Positions 43,745 through 56,000 of a stretch of 64,000 nt of DNA are shown here, in pieces; positions within the stretch are counted from its first letter, which is position 1, and every line of letters starts with the position of its first letter. This DNA comes from Limonium bicolor (lineage: Eukaryota; Streptophyta; Magnoliopsida; Caryophyllales; Plumbaginaceae). A program made the translations under genes and the position numbers. The notes beneath the pieces were generated by a model. The model searched no databases, had not been told where the DNA came from, and saw only the letters and a program-made list of their open reading frames with translations. The stretch spans positions 189,180,925-189,244,924 of the forward strand of contig CM041782.1 in the NCBI GenBank assembly GCA_023374045.1. Reading direction: 5' to 3'.

Positions 43745-44815
43745 TCAACCGGCTTCGAAGGTTCTAACTCGATGGTGAGTCAGTTGACAGCGGGCATACC
43801 AAAGCCTCCAGAGGAGAGAAGTGAGGGTACCAAGGTCTGAGCTGGACATGGTAATGCATGATTCCATGAACCAATCAATAAACGTGACGTTGGTGCGTAG
43901 TGGCGGCGGATGCGGCACTGCTAAGTGGTCCCAGTACTGCATGACAGATGGAAAATACATGAGGTAAGGTTTCACAGCCTCCACACACAACACACGATGC
44001 CAGTTCAGGATGGTGCAATCAATGAGCTAAAATATCCATGCAAGGAACAACTCCATGTAGAACTTTCCACCAAAAAACGCGGACATGAGGAGGCATATCT
44101 GTCTTCCATAACCACTTACTGGCCAAGCCCTAAGGAGAAACAGATAAGGAGGACGTACTTGGTTGCGCAGACCTAGAGAAGGCAACATCACGGTGATAGG
44201 CTGCCTTTACAGAATAGTGCCCAGGAGAGGTGAAGCCCCATATCCATGAGTCTTGGCTTGGAGCATCAGTGGGGAGAGATAGATTTATAATATGCTGCAC
44301 ATCTTCTCGATGAAAGTTGGCTTGTAAAAGCTGGACATTCTAGACAGTGGGAGAAAGCAACAACTCAGATACTTTAGCGTGCTATAGATGAGGCGGAAGC
44401 ATCCAAAGGTAGGGTCTGCCTCCCTCATTCAAGAGGATCCAATGATCATGGACATACGTGGTGTGACCATTAGTAATGTGTCTGCGGCCTCCAATTTTAA
44501 CAAGATCTCTCACACCCAAGAGAGCTCTCCAAATTGGGCTTGAGTTAGACATAGGTTGAGCTTGCATAAGAGGTGTTTGACCAAGGTATCGAGCTGTGTA
44601 GAACCGGGAGAGCAGAGACTGAGGGTTTTCCAGAATGCGCCAGAGCTGCTTGCCTAAAAGTGCTCGATTAAAACTGTAAAGATCCCGGAAACCTAAGCCA
44701 AGCTTAGAGGAAGACACATTATTTTCCAGTTTTTCCAATGGATTGTTGACTTTGCAGATGACCCACTCCACCAGAACTTTGAAATCATACTTGATTTCTC
44801 AAGCAGTTTGCATTC
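43745..44815 (-). pseudogene. LINE ORF2: RT thumb and zinc-finger region
   Basis: Starting on the minus strand at about 44815, KFWWSG and IHWKNWKIMC, then GLGFRDLYSFNRALLGKQLW, is the typical end of a plant LINE RT. It is read from two frames because of an indel near 44715. The WRALLGVRDLVKIGGRRHIT segment follows. A zinc-finger part (about 44150-43970) shows CxxC and HVFSICH elements in a shifted frame. LLWRLWYARCQLTHHR (about 43815-43770) links to RNase H. Confidence 0.8.
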
Positions 44816-44820
44816 ATCTC

Positions 44821-45774
44821 ATCTTTTTTAATGATGCTCAACTTAAGGGGGAACTTTGGTTCATCTTGAAAGGTCGGCTCTCATTGCCATCATCAGCAAA
44901 AAGGGAAAAATTGTTGGAACCCAAGGTTTTGTTGATAATGGCATCAAAGTAAGTTTGGATGACAGAAGGACTCTCATTGCGTGAAGGAGTCTCACTACGT
45001 AAGGAGTCATGCTGCGACATAAGATTCTCTTGGAAAGTTCTAGAAGCTAGGAGATGAACCTCTACTTTTAAAATGTGGAGAAATACAAGGAAATAACTGC
45101 TACACGTTCACATATGATCAGCTCCAAAAATCAAGGCGGTCAAGGTTAAAGAAGGCCAAAACGAGTCTCACTACAAAGTAGTTGAGATATTTCTCACCCA
45201 ATGCTTAGTGGGAGGTCGTGGAAACATCGGTTTACATGTCATGTGAGCAGTTACTTCGGGTAGTATCAGTATTTAAGCAGTTAGAAGTCGTTTGCAATAG
45301 TTGGGCCTTTTTACGTACACATTTCTAAAGAGGGAGAATCACATTGAGAGGGAGCTTTCACTTGGAGAGATTACTTTCGAGACTAAGTTCGTTCTATGCT
45401 CACATAGATTCATCTAGCTTATAGAGCTATTGCACCCAAACACTCCACACGTTGTATTGATCTATATTTAGAGTGTCTGAGTGTAGGAGTTAGACATATT
45501 CATTCTATCTAACCCCAAGAGTAAAAGACTAGGTTGTAAATTCATCATTGAATGCTCAATACAAGTTTTCTATTCTTGTATATTGTGTCTCAACGCATCC
45601 ACATCTATTATTTGTCTCAGAACGAGTCTGTCTAAGTCTTACACCTTAGACAGACTCGGTTAGCACCCCCGATCCAATCAAGTTCATTACGTGTTTCTCC
45701 CTTTACCTAGAAAGAGATCTCTGGATGGAGTTTTATTCTTGGATTTATGGGATTGAAACAGTTGTAGCTAAAAT
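44821..45774. other. Unassigned stretch between LINE and Copia element
   Basis: No gene is recognised; a 60-residue minus ORF (45020-44838) has no known motif. The right part (about 45300-45660) reads like a retroelement LTR end or leader (CTTGTATATTGTGTCTCA), but no partner repeat exists in the window. It contains a perfect 14-bp inverted repeat at 45623-45658. Confidence 0.35.
45623..45658. repeat. Perfect 14-bp inverted repeat
   Basis: CGAGTCTGTCTAAG (45623-45636) and CTTAGACAGACTCG (45645-45658) pair perfectly around the 8-nt loop TCTTACAC. No poly-T follows. Confidence 0.85.
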
Positions 45775-46016
45775 TGTTGGAGTAGGTTATATCTAGGACT
45801 TATCCTATGTACGTTTATAGAATGTGTAATAGGTAGTTCTTTTATATGTAATTTCTGGTCACGTGCTACACTTACAAGCACATATATATATATATAGGCC
45901 GGCCTTTATGTTATTAGTAGATATAGTTTTAATTTCTTCCTAAAACATGATCGATATAATCGTCTCCTCTCTCGTAATAAAGAAAGCATTCCTTTCGTAT
46001 TAGTCAAACTTTGTCA
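45775..46016 (+). repeat. Element I 5' LTR
   Basis: This 242-bp LTR is typical of short Copia LTRs. Its first 90 bp recur at 50662-50751. An alternating AT run (45881-45898) before GGCCGG may serve as TATA box. Confidence 0.88.
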
Positions 46017-46028
46017 TGGTACCAGAGC
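46017..46028 (+). other. Element I primer-binding site (initiator tRNA-Met)
   Basis: TGGTACCAGAGC directly follows the LTR and has one change from the standard TGGTATCAGAGC. Confidence 0.85.
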
Positions 46029-46054
46029 ACTACTGTGTTTTCCATTAATAAGAA

Positions 46055-46906
46055 ATGGCCGATCCACTGGGAAAGAAGCCAGAAAACAACGACGGAAGAA
46101 CCACCACAACCATCGATCAATCTGACCCGCTTTACGTCGCCTCCACTGAGCAGACAGGCCAGGCTCTTGCCACCAAGTTCACCGGCGAAGAAAGATTTTT
46201 GGCATGGAAGTGGACGATGCAAGAAGCACTCATAGCCAAAAACAAAATAGGCTTTGTTGACGGCAGCATCAAACAACCAGACGCCGGAGACGAAGCGCGC
46301 ACCAGAGCTTGGAGACGGGCCAGATCTTTGGTTGTAAGTTGGATAATTTCTTCTCTTGCCCCTAACATAGCGCGTAGCATTATGTACACCAGTGACCCAA
46401 AACAAATTTGGGACTGGTTGTGCAAACGCTTCGAGAAAAGCAATCTGGCAACGATTCACAACATTAAAGCCTAGATTGTTAATTTGAGGCAAGGGAATGA
46501 CACTATTACGGATTTTTTCATGAAATCCAAGGAGATATGGGCGTAGTTTAACCTAGCCAGGCCAATTGAGAAATGCGAGTGATGCGTTTCTTGCAAATCC
46601 GGCGAAAATCAAACCAAACGCCAAGAACAAGAGGAAACCATACACTTCTTGATGGGTTGAACAAGTCTTACTCGCAGCTTTGAGGCCAAATTCTGGCGAT
46701 GAGTGAAATCCCGACTTTAGAAAAACATATTCCTTGATTTTCCAAGAGGAACAGACAAGAGAGAGCACTGATTCTCTGGACGACACTAAGCAAACTGTAG
46801 CCCTAATCGCTAAAGGGAGAGGAAAATTTCCAAACAAATAGAGATCTGGGAGCGGAACACCAAATTTCAGAGGCTCCAAAAAAGGAGACACAAACAAATC
46901 TGCTGG
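46055..46906 (+). pseudogene. gag: Element I gag, N-terminal part
   Basis: The ATG at 46055 begins MADPLGKKPENNDGRTTTTI. The Copia-type gag start follows: FTGEERFLAWKWTMQEALIA at about residues 42-61, and PKQIWDWLCKRFEKSNLATI near residue 115. A TAG at about 46472 ends the frame after 139 residues. The remainder (LRQGNDTITDFFMKSKEIW) continues past that stop with further stops before the knuckle at 46929. Confidence 0.82.
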
Positions 46907-46907
46907 A

Positions 46908-47969
46908 TTGAAGAAAGATGGACCCAAATGCTCCAATTGCGGCAAAACGGGCCACACTCGCAGCGAGTGCTGGTGGTTAGTTGGATTTCCCAACAATGAA
47001 ACCAGAAAGAGTAAAGAAGTTAGAATCTCTTCCGTAGATACCGACGAGGGCAAATCGAATAAAAAAGGAGATGAAGTGATACAAGACTCACCGGTGAAAG
47101 GTTTTAGTCTGCATCAACTTCAGCAGCTAGTTGAATTTCTGCAACAACAGAAAGATCTTGGCGGAGGAAATAGAAAGACTAACTTCGGAGAATTCTCAGG
47201 TAAGTCAAATGCGATTTGTAGTTCTCTGCCCTATTTAATTTCAAATGCAAACTCCATGATTTGCTAATTGAAAGACTTATGGATATTAGATTCAGGTGCA
47301 ACTGAGCACGTTAGCGGCAATGAATTTTTACTTGCTAATCACATGAATCTTGAAACCAGTAGAGACATAATTATTCCTGATGGAAACAAAAAATCTGTCG
47401 ATTCTGTTGCTAATCTGTGTGTGAGTGGAAAAATCTTTCTGAAAAACGTCATGTTTGTTCCGTCTTTTATGTTCAATATAATCTCTGTTTCAAGATTGAT
47501 ACAAGACTTGAATGCGTCTGTTATTTTCCATGGAAACGTTTGTACTTTGCAGGAATCTAGCAGTAGTTTTTCTCAACAAATTGGAAGACAAATTAGCGTC
47601 CTGTATGTAGTTGATATAGGCAATCTGTGCGATTTCATATTAGCGAGAAAATCTACTTCTGTCTGTATGAGTGCAAATGTAAAGCTTTGTAATGTTGAAC
47701 AACCGCAGAATGTTGCCCTGTGGCACAACAGATTAGGACACTTGTCTTTAAGGAGAATGAATAGAATAATACAGATAAATGCTTCTGAATGTTTGAACAA
47801 CAATTTATTTCCGTGCACTATCTGTTACAAATCTAAAGCCAAAAGATTAAAATTTCCTATGTCTAGCATAAAAACTGCAGAATCTTTTGATCTTGTACAC
47901 ATAGATATTTGTGGTCCCATAAGGACACAAACATTAGAAGGGGCAACGATACTTTCTCACCCTAGTTGA
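46908..47969 (+). pseudogene. pol: Element I gag zinc knuckle, protease and start of integrase
   Basis: The CX2CX4HX4C knuckle is CSNCGKTGHTRSEC (about 46929-46970). After a stop at about 47265 the frame resumes with LWILDSGATEHVSGN, where DSGA is the protease active site. NVMFVPSFMFNIISVSRL is the usual C-terminal protease/linker segment. LWHNRLGHLSLRRM ... CTICYKSKAKRLKFP is the H2C2 domain of integrase, and FDLVHIDICGPI carries the first catalytic Asp. The frame is lost at about 47935 in RTQTLEG. Confidence 0.87.
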
Positions 47970-49002
47970 TGACCACACTAGGGCCACCTGGGTCATTCTT
48001 CTTAAACTGAAATTTGAAGCCATACACCACATCAAAAACTTTGTTATTCTCATTGAGAACCAAATGAACAAACGAGTCAAATGTATTCGAAGTGACAACG
48101 CACAAGAGTTAGGAAAATCCCAAGAGGGAACCACATTTTTTGCTCAAAAAGGCATCATCCATCAGACAAGTTGACCGCATACACCCCAGCAAAACGGGGT
48201 TGTGGAAAGGAAACAGGGCAATATTATGGACATTTCCAGAGCACTTCTTTTTCAATCTGGTTTGGAAAGCCAATTTTGGGGCCATTGTGTAGAACATGTG
48301 GCATACTTAATCAACAGGATGCCAAGCAAAGCAATACAAAACCTTACCCCTTTCGAGAAACTTCATGGAACAAAACCTAATTATAACGAAATCCGAAGTT
48401 TCGGTTGCCTTTGCTACATGACCAACATAGAACCAAACAAAGGAAAACTTGACCCCAGGTCATCCCCTTGTATATACATTGGAAATCCCAAGAACACCAA
48501 GGGATACAAAGTTCTCACTCTAGAGGACAAACAGATCAAAATCACCCGTGATCTAACCTTTTTTGAAAATATCTTTCCTTTAACCGACAAAAAATGGACA
48601 TATCTCCTAGAAAAGAATCAAACCTACCCAGATATCTTCCATTCTTCTCCTAACCTCGATAACAGATTGGAGGATGATACTTGTACGTCTCAGCATTCTG
48701 AGATAAGAGAAGATCGTCATCCTCCTGACACAAACTCAGACACCAACCTTCCCTCCATAGGAGCTGATTACCCAAGAGAGACCAAGGAAATCCCTACACA
48801 GATTAGGAGGTCCACCCGAGAACAAAAATTCTCTTCCAAGTATGACGATTACGTCGTCTCTTCCATTCTCACACAAAGACTCAAGGACACCGACTCTCAT
48901 TCCTCTCATCACACTAGCCCAAATACACTCACAGACCACATACCTAACAACACAATTCTCTCTTGCTCCCTTCACCACAACACCAACAAGCTCCTATCCT
49001 AA
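47936..49002 (+). pseudogene. pol: Element I integrase core and linker
   Basis: The frame resumes after an indel with YFLTLVDDHTRATWVILL. CIRSDNAQEL has the second catalytic Asp and PQQNGVVERKQGNIMD the Glu. A TGA at 48172-48174, in HQTS-stop-PHTPQQNG, interrupts it. The open block 48202-49002 runs through WGHCVEHVAYLINRMPSKA and LTPFEKLHGTKPNYNEIRSF to CIYIGNPKNTKGYKV, the standard Copia integrase C-terminal region. A low-complexity Ser/Thr/His linker toward RT follows. Confidence 0.87.
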
Positions 49003-49012
49003 CTTCATGGCT

Positions 49013-50547
49013 TAAAAGAACCCTCCAATTTCAAGAAAACTAGCAAAGATCCAAGATGGATCTAAGCCATGGCCGAAGAATGCAAGGCTCTTAAACAAAA
49101 TGGGACTTTGAGTATTGTAGACCTTCCCAAGGGAAAACGTCCTATTAGTTGCAAATGGGTCTACAAGATTAAACTTAAGGCTGATGGAGTGATAGAAAGG
49201 TTCAAGGCCAGGCTGGTTGTGAGGGGGTTCACACAAAAACATGGTCTCGACTATGAAGAAACCTTCTCCCCCGTCGTCAAATTAACCACCGTAAGAGCCC
49301 TTGTGATCATGGGGCTCAAAAAGGGGTGGATCTTGGACCAATTAGATGTAAACAACACCTTTTTACACAGAGATCTCCATGAAGACGTCTACATGACAAT
49401 CCCCAAAGGTATAAAGGCAGAAGGAGAAAACAAAGTTTGCAAGTTACATAAATCCCTTTACGGCCTAAAACAATCCTCACGCCAATGGTATGAGAAACTT
49501 GCAAGCTTCCTAAAGGATCTAGGATTCCATCATTCTGAGAACGACTATTCCTTATTCGTGAAAAGAAAGAAAATCAGCATCACTCTACTAGGTGTGTATG
49601 TGGATGATATCTTAGTTGCAAGAAATGATACCAAAGAAGTAAACTTTCTTAAAAACCAACTTCATAAGAGGTTTAAAATCAAAGATCTTGGAAGACTAAA
49701 TTTCTTTCTCGGGATGGAATTCTTAGAAACAAACAACGGCATGATCATGTCACAACAACATTCAATAAATCAAATCCTTTGTGATTTTGATGCCCAAGAC
49801 ATCAAACCCTCAGTCTCACCTCTTCCAGTTAATCTCAAACTCAATCAAGATAGTGGCTCCAAACTAACAAACCCCACAGCATACAGGTGCCTCGTAGGTA
49901 AATTGAATTTTCTTACCAACACGAGGCCTGACATATGCTATGCTGTGCAGTTCCTGAGCCAATTCCTCCAAAGACCCACCACAGAACACATGAAAGCCGC
50001 CTTCCATACCCTCTCATATGTTAAAGGAACTTCGGGATTCGGTTTATACTTCAATAAGGAACCCAGATATAAGTTAGAAGCTTACTGTGATTCTGATTGG
50101 GCCTCTTGCCCAATCACGCGAAAATCCATATCCGGTTATTACATTCTCCTCGGTGACTCTCCTCTCAGTTGGAAATAAAAAAACAGACCACTGTTGCTCT
50201 ATCTTCTGTAGAAGAAGAATATAAGGCAATGAGGCAAGTTACCGGGGAACTTAGTTGGCTAAGTAGGCTCTTGAACGAAATTGGAATCCCAAACATCACC
50301 CTAATCCCGCTCAAATGTGATAACTTAGCAGCTATACGTATTGCTAGGAACCCCGTTTCTCATGAACGCACAAAACACATAGAATTGGATTGTCATTTTG
50401 TTCATGAAAAGCTGCAGGGAGGACTTATTCAAGTCCAATATGTGCCTAGCACACATCAGCTAGCGGATATGATGACTAAATCTCTCACAGGTAAAAGTTA
50501 TCATAATTCATTTCAAAGTTTAGGCTTACATGAAAAAGAGAAAAGGT
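49013..50547 (+). pseudogene. pol: Element I reverse transcriptase and RNase H
   Basis: The RT block (open from 49069) has NGTLSIVDLPKGKRPISCKW, RFKARLVVRGFTQKHGLDYE, QLDVNNTFLHRDL with the first catalytic Asp, and YVDDILVARND with the active site at residues 177-180. Ahead of it DPRWI-stop-AM shows that the real coding sequence ran on from integrase, so 49069 is not a true start. RNase H has YCDSDWASCPITRKSISGYY. It breaks at SWK-stop in an A-run (about 50174-50185) and continues in 50169-50547 with TVALSSVEEEYKAM, RTKHIELDCHFVHEKL and STHQLADMMTKSL. Confidence 0.9.
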
Positions 50548-50652
50548 AGTCTTTCTTTCCTTTTTGTAGGTACGCATCACCAGTCTTTCAAAATTGGAGA
50601 CAAAAAGCGCAACTTCCTGCTTCCTCTTCAAACACACGAAGCCGTACTTTTT

Positions 50653-50751
50653 GAGGGGGGGTGTTGGAGTAGGTTGTATCTAGGACTTATCCTATGTACG
50701 TTTATAGAATGTGTAATAGGTAGTTCTTTTATATGTAATTTCCGGTCACGT
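50653..50751 (+). repeat. Element I polypurine tract and interrupted 3' LTR
   Basis: The tract GAGGGGGGG (50653-50661) abuts TGTTGGAGTAGG, the LTR start. The LTR matches the 5' copy for 90 bp and stops after GGTCACGT, where TGTAACGCCCC of element H begins. CACGT (50747-50751) is the expected target duplication; its partner lies outside the window. Confidence 0.85.
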
Positions 50752-53055
50752 TGTAACGCCCCTATTTAAAGTAAATACAGCGGAATAAAAATCTCTAATG
50801 GTGATTACAGATCATCGGGTTCCAAACACCCGGTACAAAACCTCACCAATTACTACTTACAAATGTTACAGTCTGAACTCGAGAAAACAACTTAAACATA
50901 ACTGAAAGTTAAATAGAATAACTCTCCACAATTCCTAATTCCCATCCCAATCACTCATACTCTTCGTGGCCACCTTTATAAACAATTTCGTACCTGCAAG
51001 ATGAAACCAAGCAGCCCACCCAGGGAGGGGTGAGTCAGTTCCCTGGAATGGAACTGGTACAATTCTCTAAAACAATAAATTAAAACATAGTTCTTCAAAT
51101 AAGACAGTAACATGAAAACAAACTCTTAAAAGTAAAACAAAGAAAAGACACTTCAAATAATCAAGTTATAAAGAAAAGAGAACAAGGCAAAGATAGAGTC
51201 AAAGAACTTTAAAACCAAGTCAACCACTTAAGAAGTCACACCATATAGTTAGTAAGCATCCATTGTCGATGTTAGAACCAATTCTAGTTAAGAAGAGAAA
51301 CACTTAAGTAGTCACAAAGGACTAGGAATGACATGAATATCCATAACCCGCGGTAGACAGTTTATGTCTCCACCATTTCAGAAGGTTGATTCTCATAGGC
51401 AAACATACTCAAGAGTGGAATAAAACCAATTGGGAGAGATGGCCCCCACCGCCAATCAGTTGTCACAAGGACGAGGTAAACAGACCTCCGCTGTCAGTTG
51501 TCACAAGGACGAGGTAAACAGACCTCCGCTGTCAGTTGTCCAGATGGACGAGGTATAGCAGACCTCCGCTGCCACCGACCCGTTCTCGGTCATCGGTGAA
51601 AAGTGTGTGCACCACTTAATAGTAATAATCCATACTCAATGCCAAGATTGACATTTCCCATATTCCCACTAGATTACTAACTGCACAAGTGCAATACCAA
51701 AACACTCAGTCCTACAGAGTGCAGAGGCGAAAACCCTCAGCAATTAATATTTAATAGAAAGAATCCATTCCCAATTAGGCTGATCAAACTCGACTCATGG
51801 ATGAAACAATACCCATAGTCCAAAGGAAGAATTTACCAATTACCAGATATTTTCCTATATTCCCAGTTACCCCACTAGATCATTAACTGCACAAGAGCAA
51901 TACCAAAACACTCAGTCCTATAGAGTGCAGAAGCGTAAACCCTAGGCAGTTAATGTCTAGTGAAACAACTAGATAGGAGGAACCAATAACCCTGTAAGTT
52001 TCACTTTCAAGGCTTATTTAGTCACACCAGGCTGAGCTAGTCACACAAGTAGTTCCCTTTTAAAATCCATTCAAGATCAGTTGGTGTTTTCCAAAATATT
52101 CCATAAAGTCCGTCAGCAAAAGTATCGAGTACGAGAAATCGTACCTGATTAACGTCGTAGCAGTTCTAGTAGACTCATGCAACATTCAACAACACTTCGA
52201 GGAACATTAAAGATAGTCTATCATCAATAACTTGTAGCCTAAGTTAAACTTAAATAAATTCCTCACTCTTATTTCAAAATCTCGATTATCTTGTAATCCC
52301 TTGCTTAAATGTTATGTATAACATTTTTCTTAGAAGGTTGTATAGCTCAAGGTTGTAAGACCAAGGAATGTATGTTACTAACACTTGTTAATTGTTCCAC
52401 TCAATCCATTTTACTGATACTTAACCGTAATTCTCACACTTAAGACCTTTATATCATAAGTGCATTTTATTTTATTCAATAAATCTTAGAATACTATACT
52501 ATCATTTCGCAAGGTAATGATTATATACTTTTATCAATATCCACTAGATAACCCATTATGATTAAATCTTCCCCTCAACTTAATTAGGGTCTACATCCTG
52601 TATATTGGAATCATAGTATTGTAGATGCATCTTATCATAACTTAATTGCACTACTAAACTCAATTATCATATCTTTACTTCAGAATGACTTTTATTACAA
52701 CCATTAAATAATCTGGTTTTAAGATGTTAAATTACTTTTCATCTTGAAATAACTATATTCTAATTATCTTAGACTCATCGAACTCTTACATTCAGTATTC
52801 ACAAGGTATATTATTAACTTTATCATTAACTATATAATAAGGTGTTTTAAGATAACCTTTTATGTATCCTTGCTTACATTTAATTTCCTAAATATTTTAT
52901 TTTTACACACATTCCCTCCATAGACTATGTATAATCCTTTTATACTAAACCTCAATAAACTTAAGTCTTAAATACATTTTAAATTATTTACAAAACCTAC
53001 GGTTTCAAAGGAATAACGTAATAAATTATTTTCCTTTATTATGTTTTAGGATTTT
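50752..53055 (-). mobile_element. Element H: partial Tekay-type LTR inserted in element I
   Basis: It begins TGTAACGCCCC and has ATACAGCGGAAT, like the CTGCAGCGGAAT of the C LTR. No gene is present. It contains a 38-bp unit repeated three times at 51457-51570 (CAGTTGTC...CCTCCGCTG) and two copies of the conserved structured motif (51665-51740 and 51871-51962). Element E interrupts it at 53056. The remaining LTR and body are beyond the window. The minus orientation is inferred from the LTR-end sequence. Confidence 0.72.
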
Positions 53056-56000
53056 TGTAACACCCCTACCGCTAATACCGTCCAATCTCCTTATACAATC
53101 CAGATTCACGCAGCGGATACTTACATACTCAACGGTGGGTGATACACTGCCGTTAGTCACCCACGTGACTAACAAGGCTACTACTACTACATACAGTATC
53201 GGTCTGATGGACCGGAATCCCGAGTACTACACATCTACAAACATACTCCATTTATCAATCAAATACTACAATGCTCCATTCAACACTTTACTCCTTCACA
53301 ATACCATACAATACAATATACATAACCGAGTTTACTAGGTTCCAAATACAAATACAACGCTTCCTTCAATTTCATACATACTCATCACGAGTCTATCCAC
53401 TACCCATTCCTCACAAACTACTTACTTCCTAAGTACAAGGGTGGACCACTTAGTACACCTCTACATTCTACTTCTACAATCCGAGTGTAGCCACCAGTCT
53501 CTTACCTTGACCATATCCGCTTCGGGTACCTGCACACTAAAAACGTTCCCCCTAGGGGGTCAGCTTTCACTGCATATGATAACCGCATACCCCGGGTACT
53601 AGTGAGGGTACGCCGACCACTTGGTCGAATACATGCAATTCATTTTACAATACATACATGCATACATACTTTCATACATAATATTACATTACGTTACGTA
53701 CGGAATACATACATACATTTCAATACGTACAAGTAGTTCATACAAGCCAAATGGCACTTACTTACCTTTCCTGATATACACTTACACAATACATACTCAA
53801 TGCATACACCATACATATTCCATACATACACAATACTTGTTAGCTCCTTTTTGTCCACCCGGGTTAATCGGGTGGATATTACTCTTTTACTCGTTACTCC
53901 ATACTTACGCATACATACTCATACTTTACTTACTTACTTACTCTTACTCATGTTAAGTCGTCGGGACCTCCGGCCTGGGGACTACTCTGTCCTACCACCG
54001 GGATTTACTTGACTCACCATTCCGGGATGCTACCCATTTAAGGGGTTTGGGCCGCGGACCAGTTTAAGAGTCAGGAATCGGATCCAACCTCTTGTGTCTC
54101 CTCATCCTCACGCGTGGCCGAAACTATATCGGACTTCTACTCATTCCAATTTATCCAATACTTAAGTTAGGAGTTAGGTAGTTAGGAATTAGTAGAAGTC
54201 ATTCATTCAAGCCACATACACAAATACATTGCTCAAGTACACATCCATACACAATACAATACAAAATACAAGTACACTACTTATTACAAATGCACCCCAT
54301 CATCATTCATATATTTCATGAATTATACAAACTATTGTTCAAGACAAATATCAAGAACAACATAAACAAGCACAAGTAGGTGCAATATAGTCCGATTCAT
54401 GCCTTTATCTTATTAGGTGATCAAATAAGCACACAAATCGGGGTAACCAGATTAGGATACAGGGCATGAAGAAATCATACCTTTTTCGAGATTTACTTTA
54501 CCGGGTGTCCCCTTGTTCCTTAGTCCTTACTTGTTCCTCGAGTCCTATTCTTGAACCTCCGGCTACATGCCAAATGGTTCAATCAATACTAAGTATTACA
54601 ACACATACTTAATTACTACTCCCATACTTACCTTGTTATCCGTTGTTTCGGTTTAACTTAATGTTCTTAAACTTACAACTTTCTTAATTACTTCTTAAAC
54701 TTGTTTACACTTCTTAGGGCCTTTAAAGGTCACCAAACAAGGCCTTAACAACTTCTAAACCATTACCAATCAATCCCCCATTGTTAGAACCTTAAAAAAC
54801 TCTCTGCTGAATTCTGGGGGTGTCCGGGACTTGGTCCGGACCCTAAGCCGGACCAACACTTAACTTGACTTTGGCCTATTTTTACACCTGGTCCTGGACT
54901 TGGTCCTGGACTTAGTCCCGGCCAATTCCTGCATTCACTCTCGGGCCTTTTTTTGAAGCGGTCCGGGACTTGGTACATATCCTAAGTCCCGGACCCTGCT
55001 AAAAACTGCTATTAAGGTCATTTTTCAACCCTTAATCAACCCTTAATCCACCTCCAATCATTCCATAATCTTTCCACATGTTTTGTACATATTTAAACAC
55101 ACTTAAAAACTCACTAAAACTCCTAAATCCATGGTCCAATACTTACTCAACTTCTTGCTCAAATTCTACAAATTTCCATTCTCATTTCCACACTTTGCAC
55201 ACTTGTGCATTCCTACACTTTCTTTGCATTTTAGCACTTTGTTCTAACTTCATTTTACCATTCCAATTCATTTCCAAGCAACTACAATACCTATACCCAA
55301 GTTCCAACACTCTTTTACCAATTCTTGCACACTAATTTTTCCTAACTTCTCCAATGCATGTTAATACACTTTGCTACAGATTTACACTTCTTATTTCTCA
55401 TACTACTACTACCACTTCATCACTACTAAACATACCTACTCAATCCAATATACACCTTGGTTCTCCATTCACCAAGTCATTCTTAAATACATAATTCCTA
55501 CCAAAATTTTGCCATAGTTCACCTACTTTTCTTACTTAGCCATACACATACTTTCTTCACCAAGTTCATTCCTATTCTAGCCACACCCATACAAGGGTCC
55601 TACCAGCAACCAATACAATACCAAATCAACAATACTTCCTCAATCCACAATACTAATACACATATACAATATACTTGGCTCTAAGGCCCACAATTTACTT
55701 ACTAGTTCCCAAATACTCAAAACTTCATAAACTTCAATACTAATACAATAGTTTAGGTTCTTTTATGTGTTTACCCATTCCCATTACTCTAATGCAATAG
55801 AATTAAACATTAGGAAGGAGCTCTTACCTTGAGCTTATTTTCCTTCATTTCTTTTCCCATTCTCTTTCCTTCTTTCTTGCCCAAAATCGGTTATGTGGGG
55901 AATGGAGTTGCCAAACTCCATTCCCATCACCCAATGAACACAAAACAATTGCAATTAACATCATAACCCTTATATTAATGCTAGTTCATTGAAATGTTTA

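Larger units (their letters stand above)
43190..44820 (-). mobile_element. 5'-truncated LINE (non-LTR retrotransposon)
   Basis: On the minus strand the order is end of the RT domain, zinc-finger domain (zf-RVT), linker and plant-type RNase H, which is the 3' half of a plant L1-type LINE ORF2. The 5' part, with endonuclease and RT core, is missing, as is usual for truncated insertions. Several frameshifts are present. The target duplication could not be seen with confidence. Confidence 0.85.
45775..50751 (+). mobile_element. Element I: Ty1/Copia retrotransposon, 3' LTR interrupted
   Basis: A short LTR (45775-46016, TGTTGGAG...TTGTCA) is followed by primer site, gag with knuckle, protease, integrase, RT and RNase H in the Copia order. 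A polypurine tract and the start of the 3' LTR (50662) come next. The 3' LTR is cut after GGTCACGT by element H. Coding is broken by several stops and indels, so the copy is inactive. Confidence 0.93.

Noticed and set aside
45300..45774. Solo LTR of another Copia element
   Set aside because: The right part looks LTR-like, but no second copy, clear TG...CA ends or target duplication could be defined.
51665..51962. Conserved motif as a tRNA gene or tRNA-derived SINE
   Set aside because: No cloverleaf and no clear A-box/B-box pair could be read; kept only as a structured motif of unknown kind.
53640..53960. 111-residue Tyr/His/Thr-rich ORF in the E LTR
   Set aside because: Produced by a TACATACA-type simple repeat.
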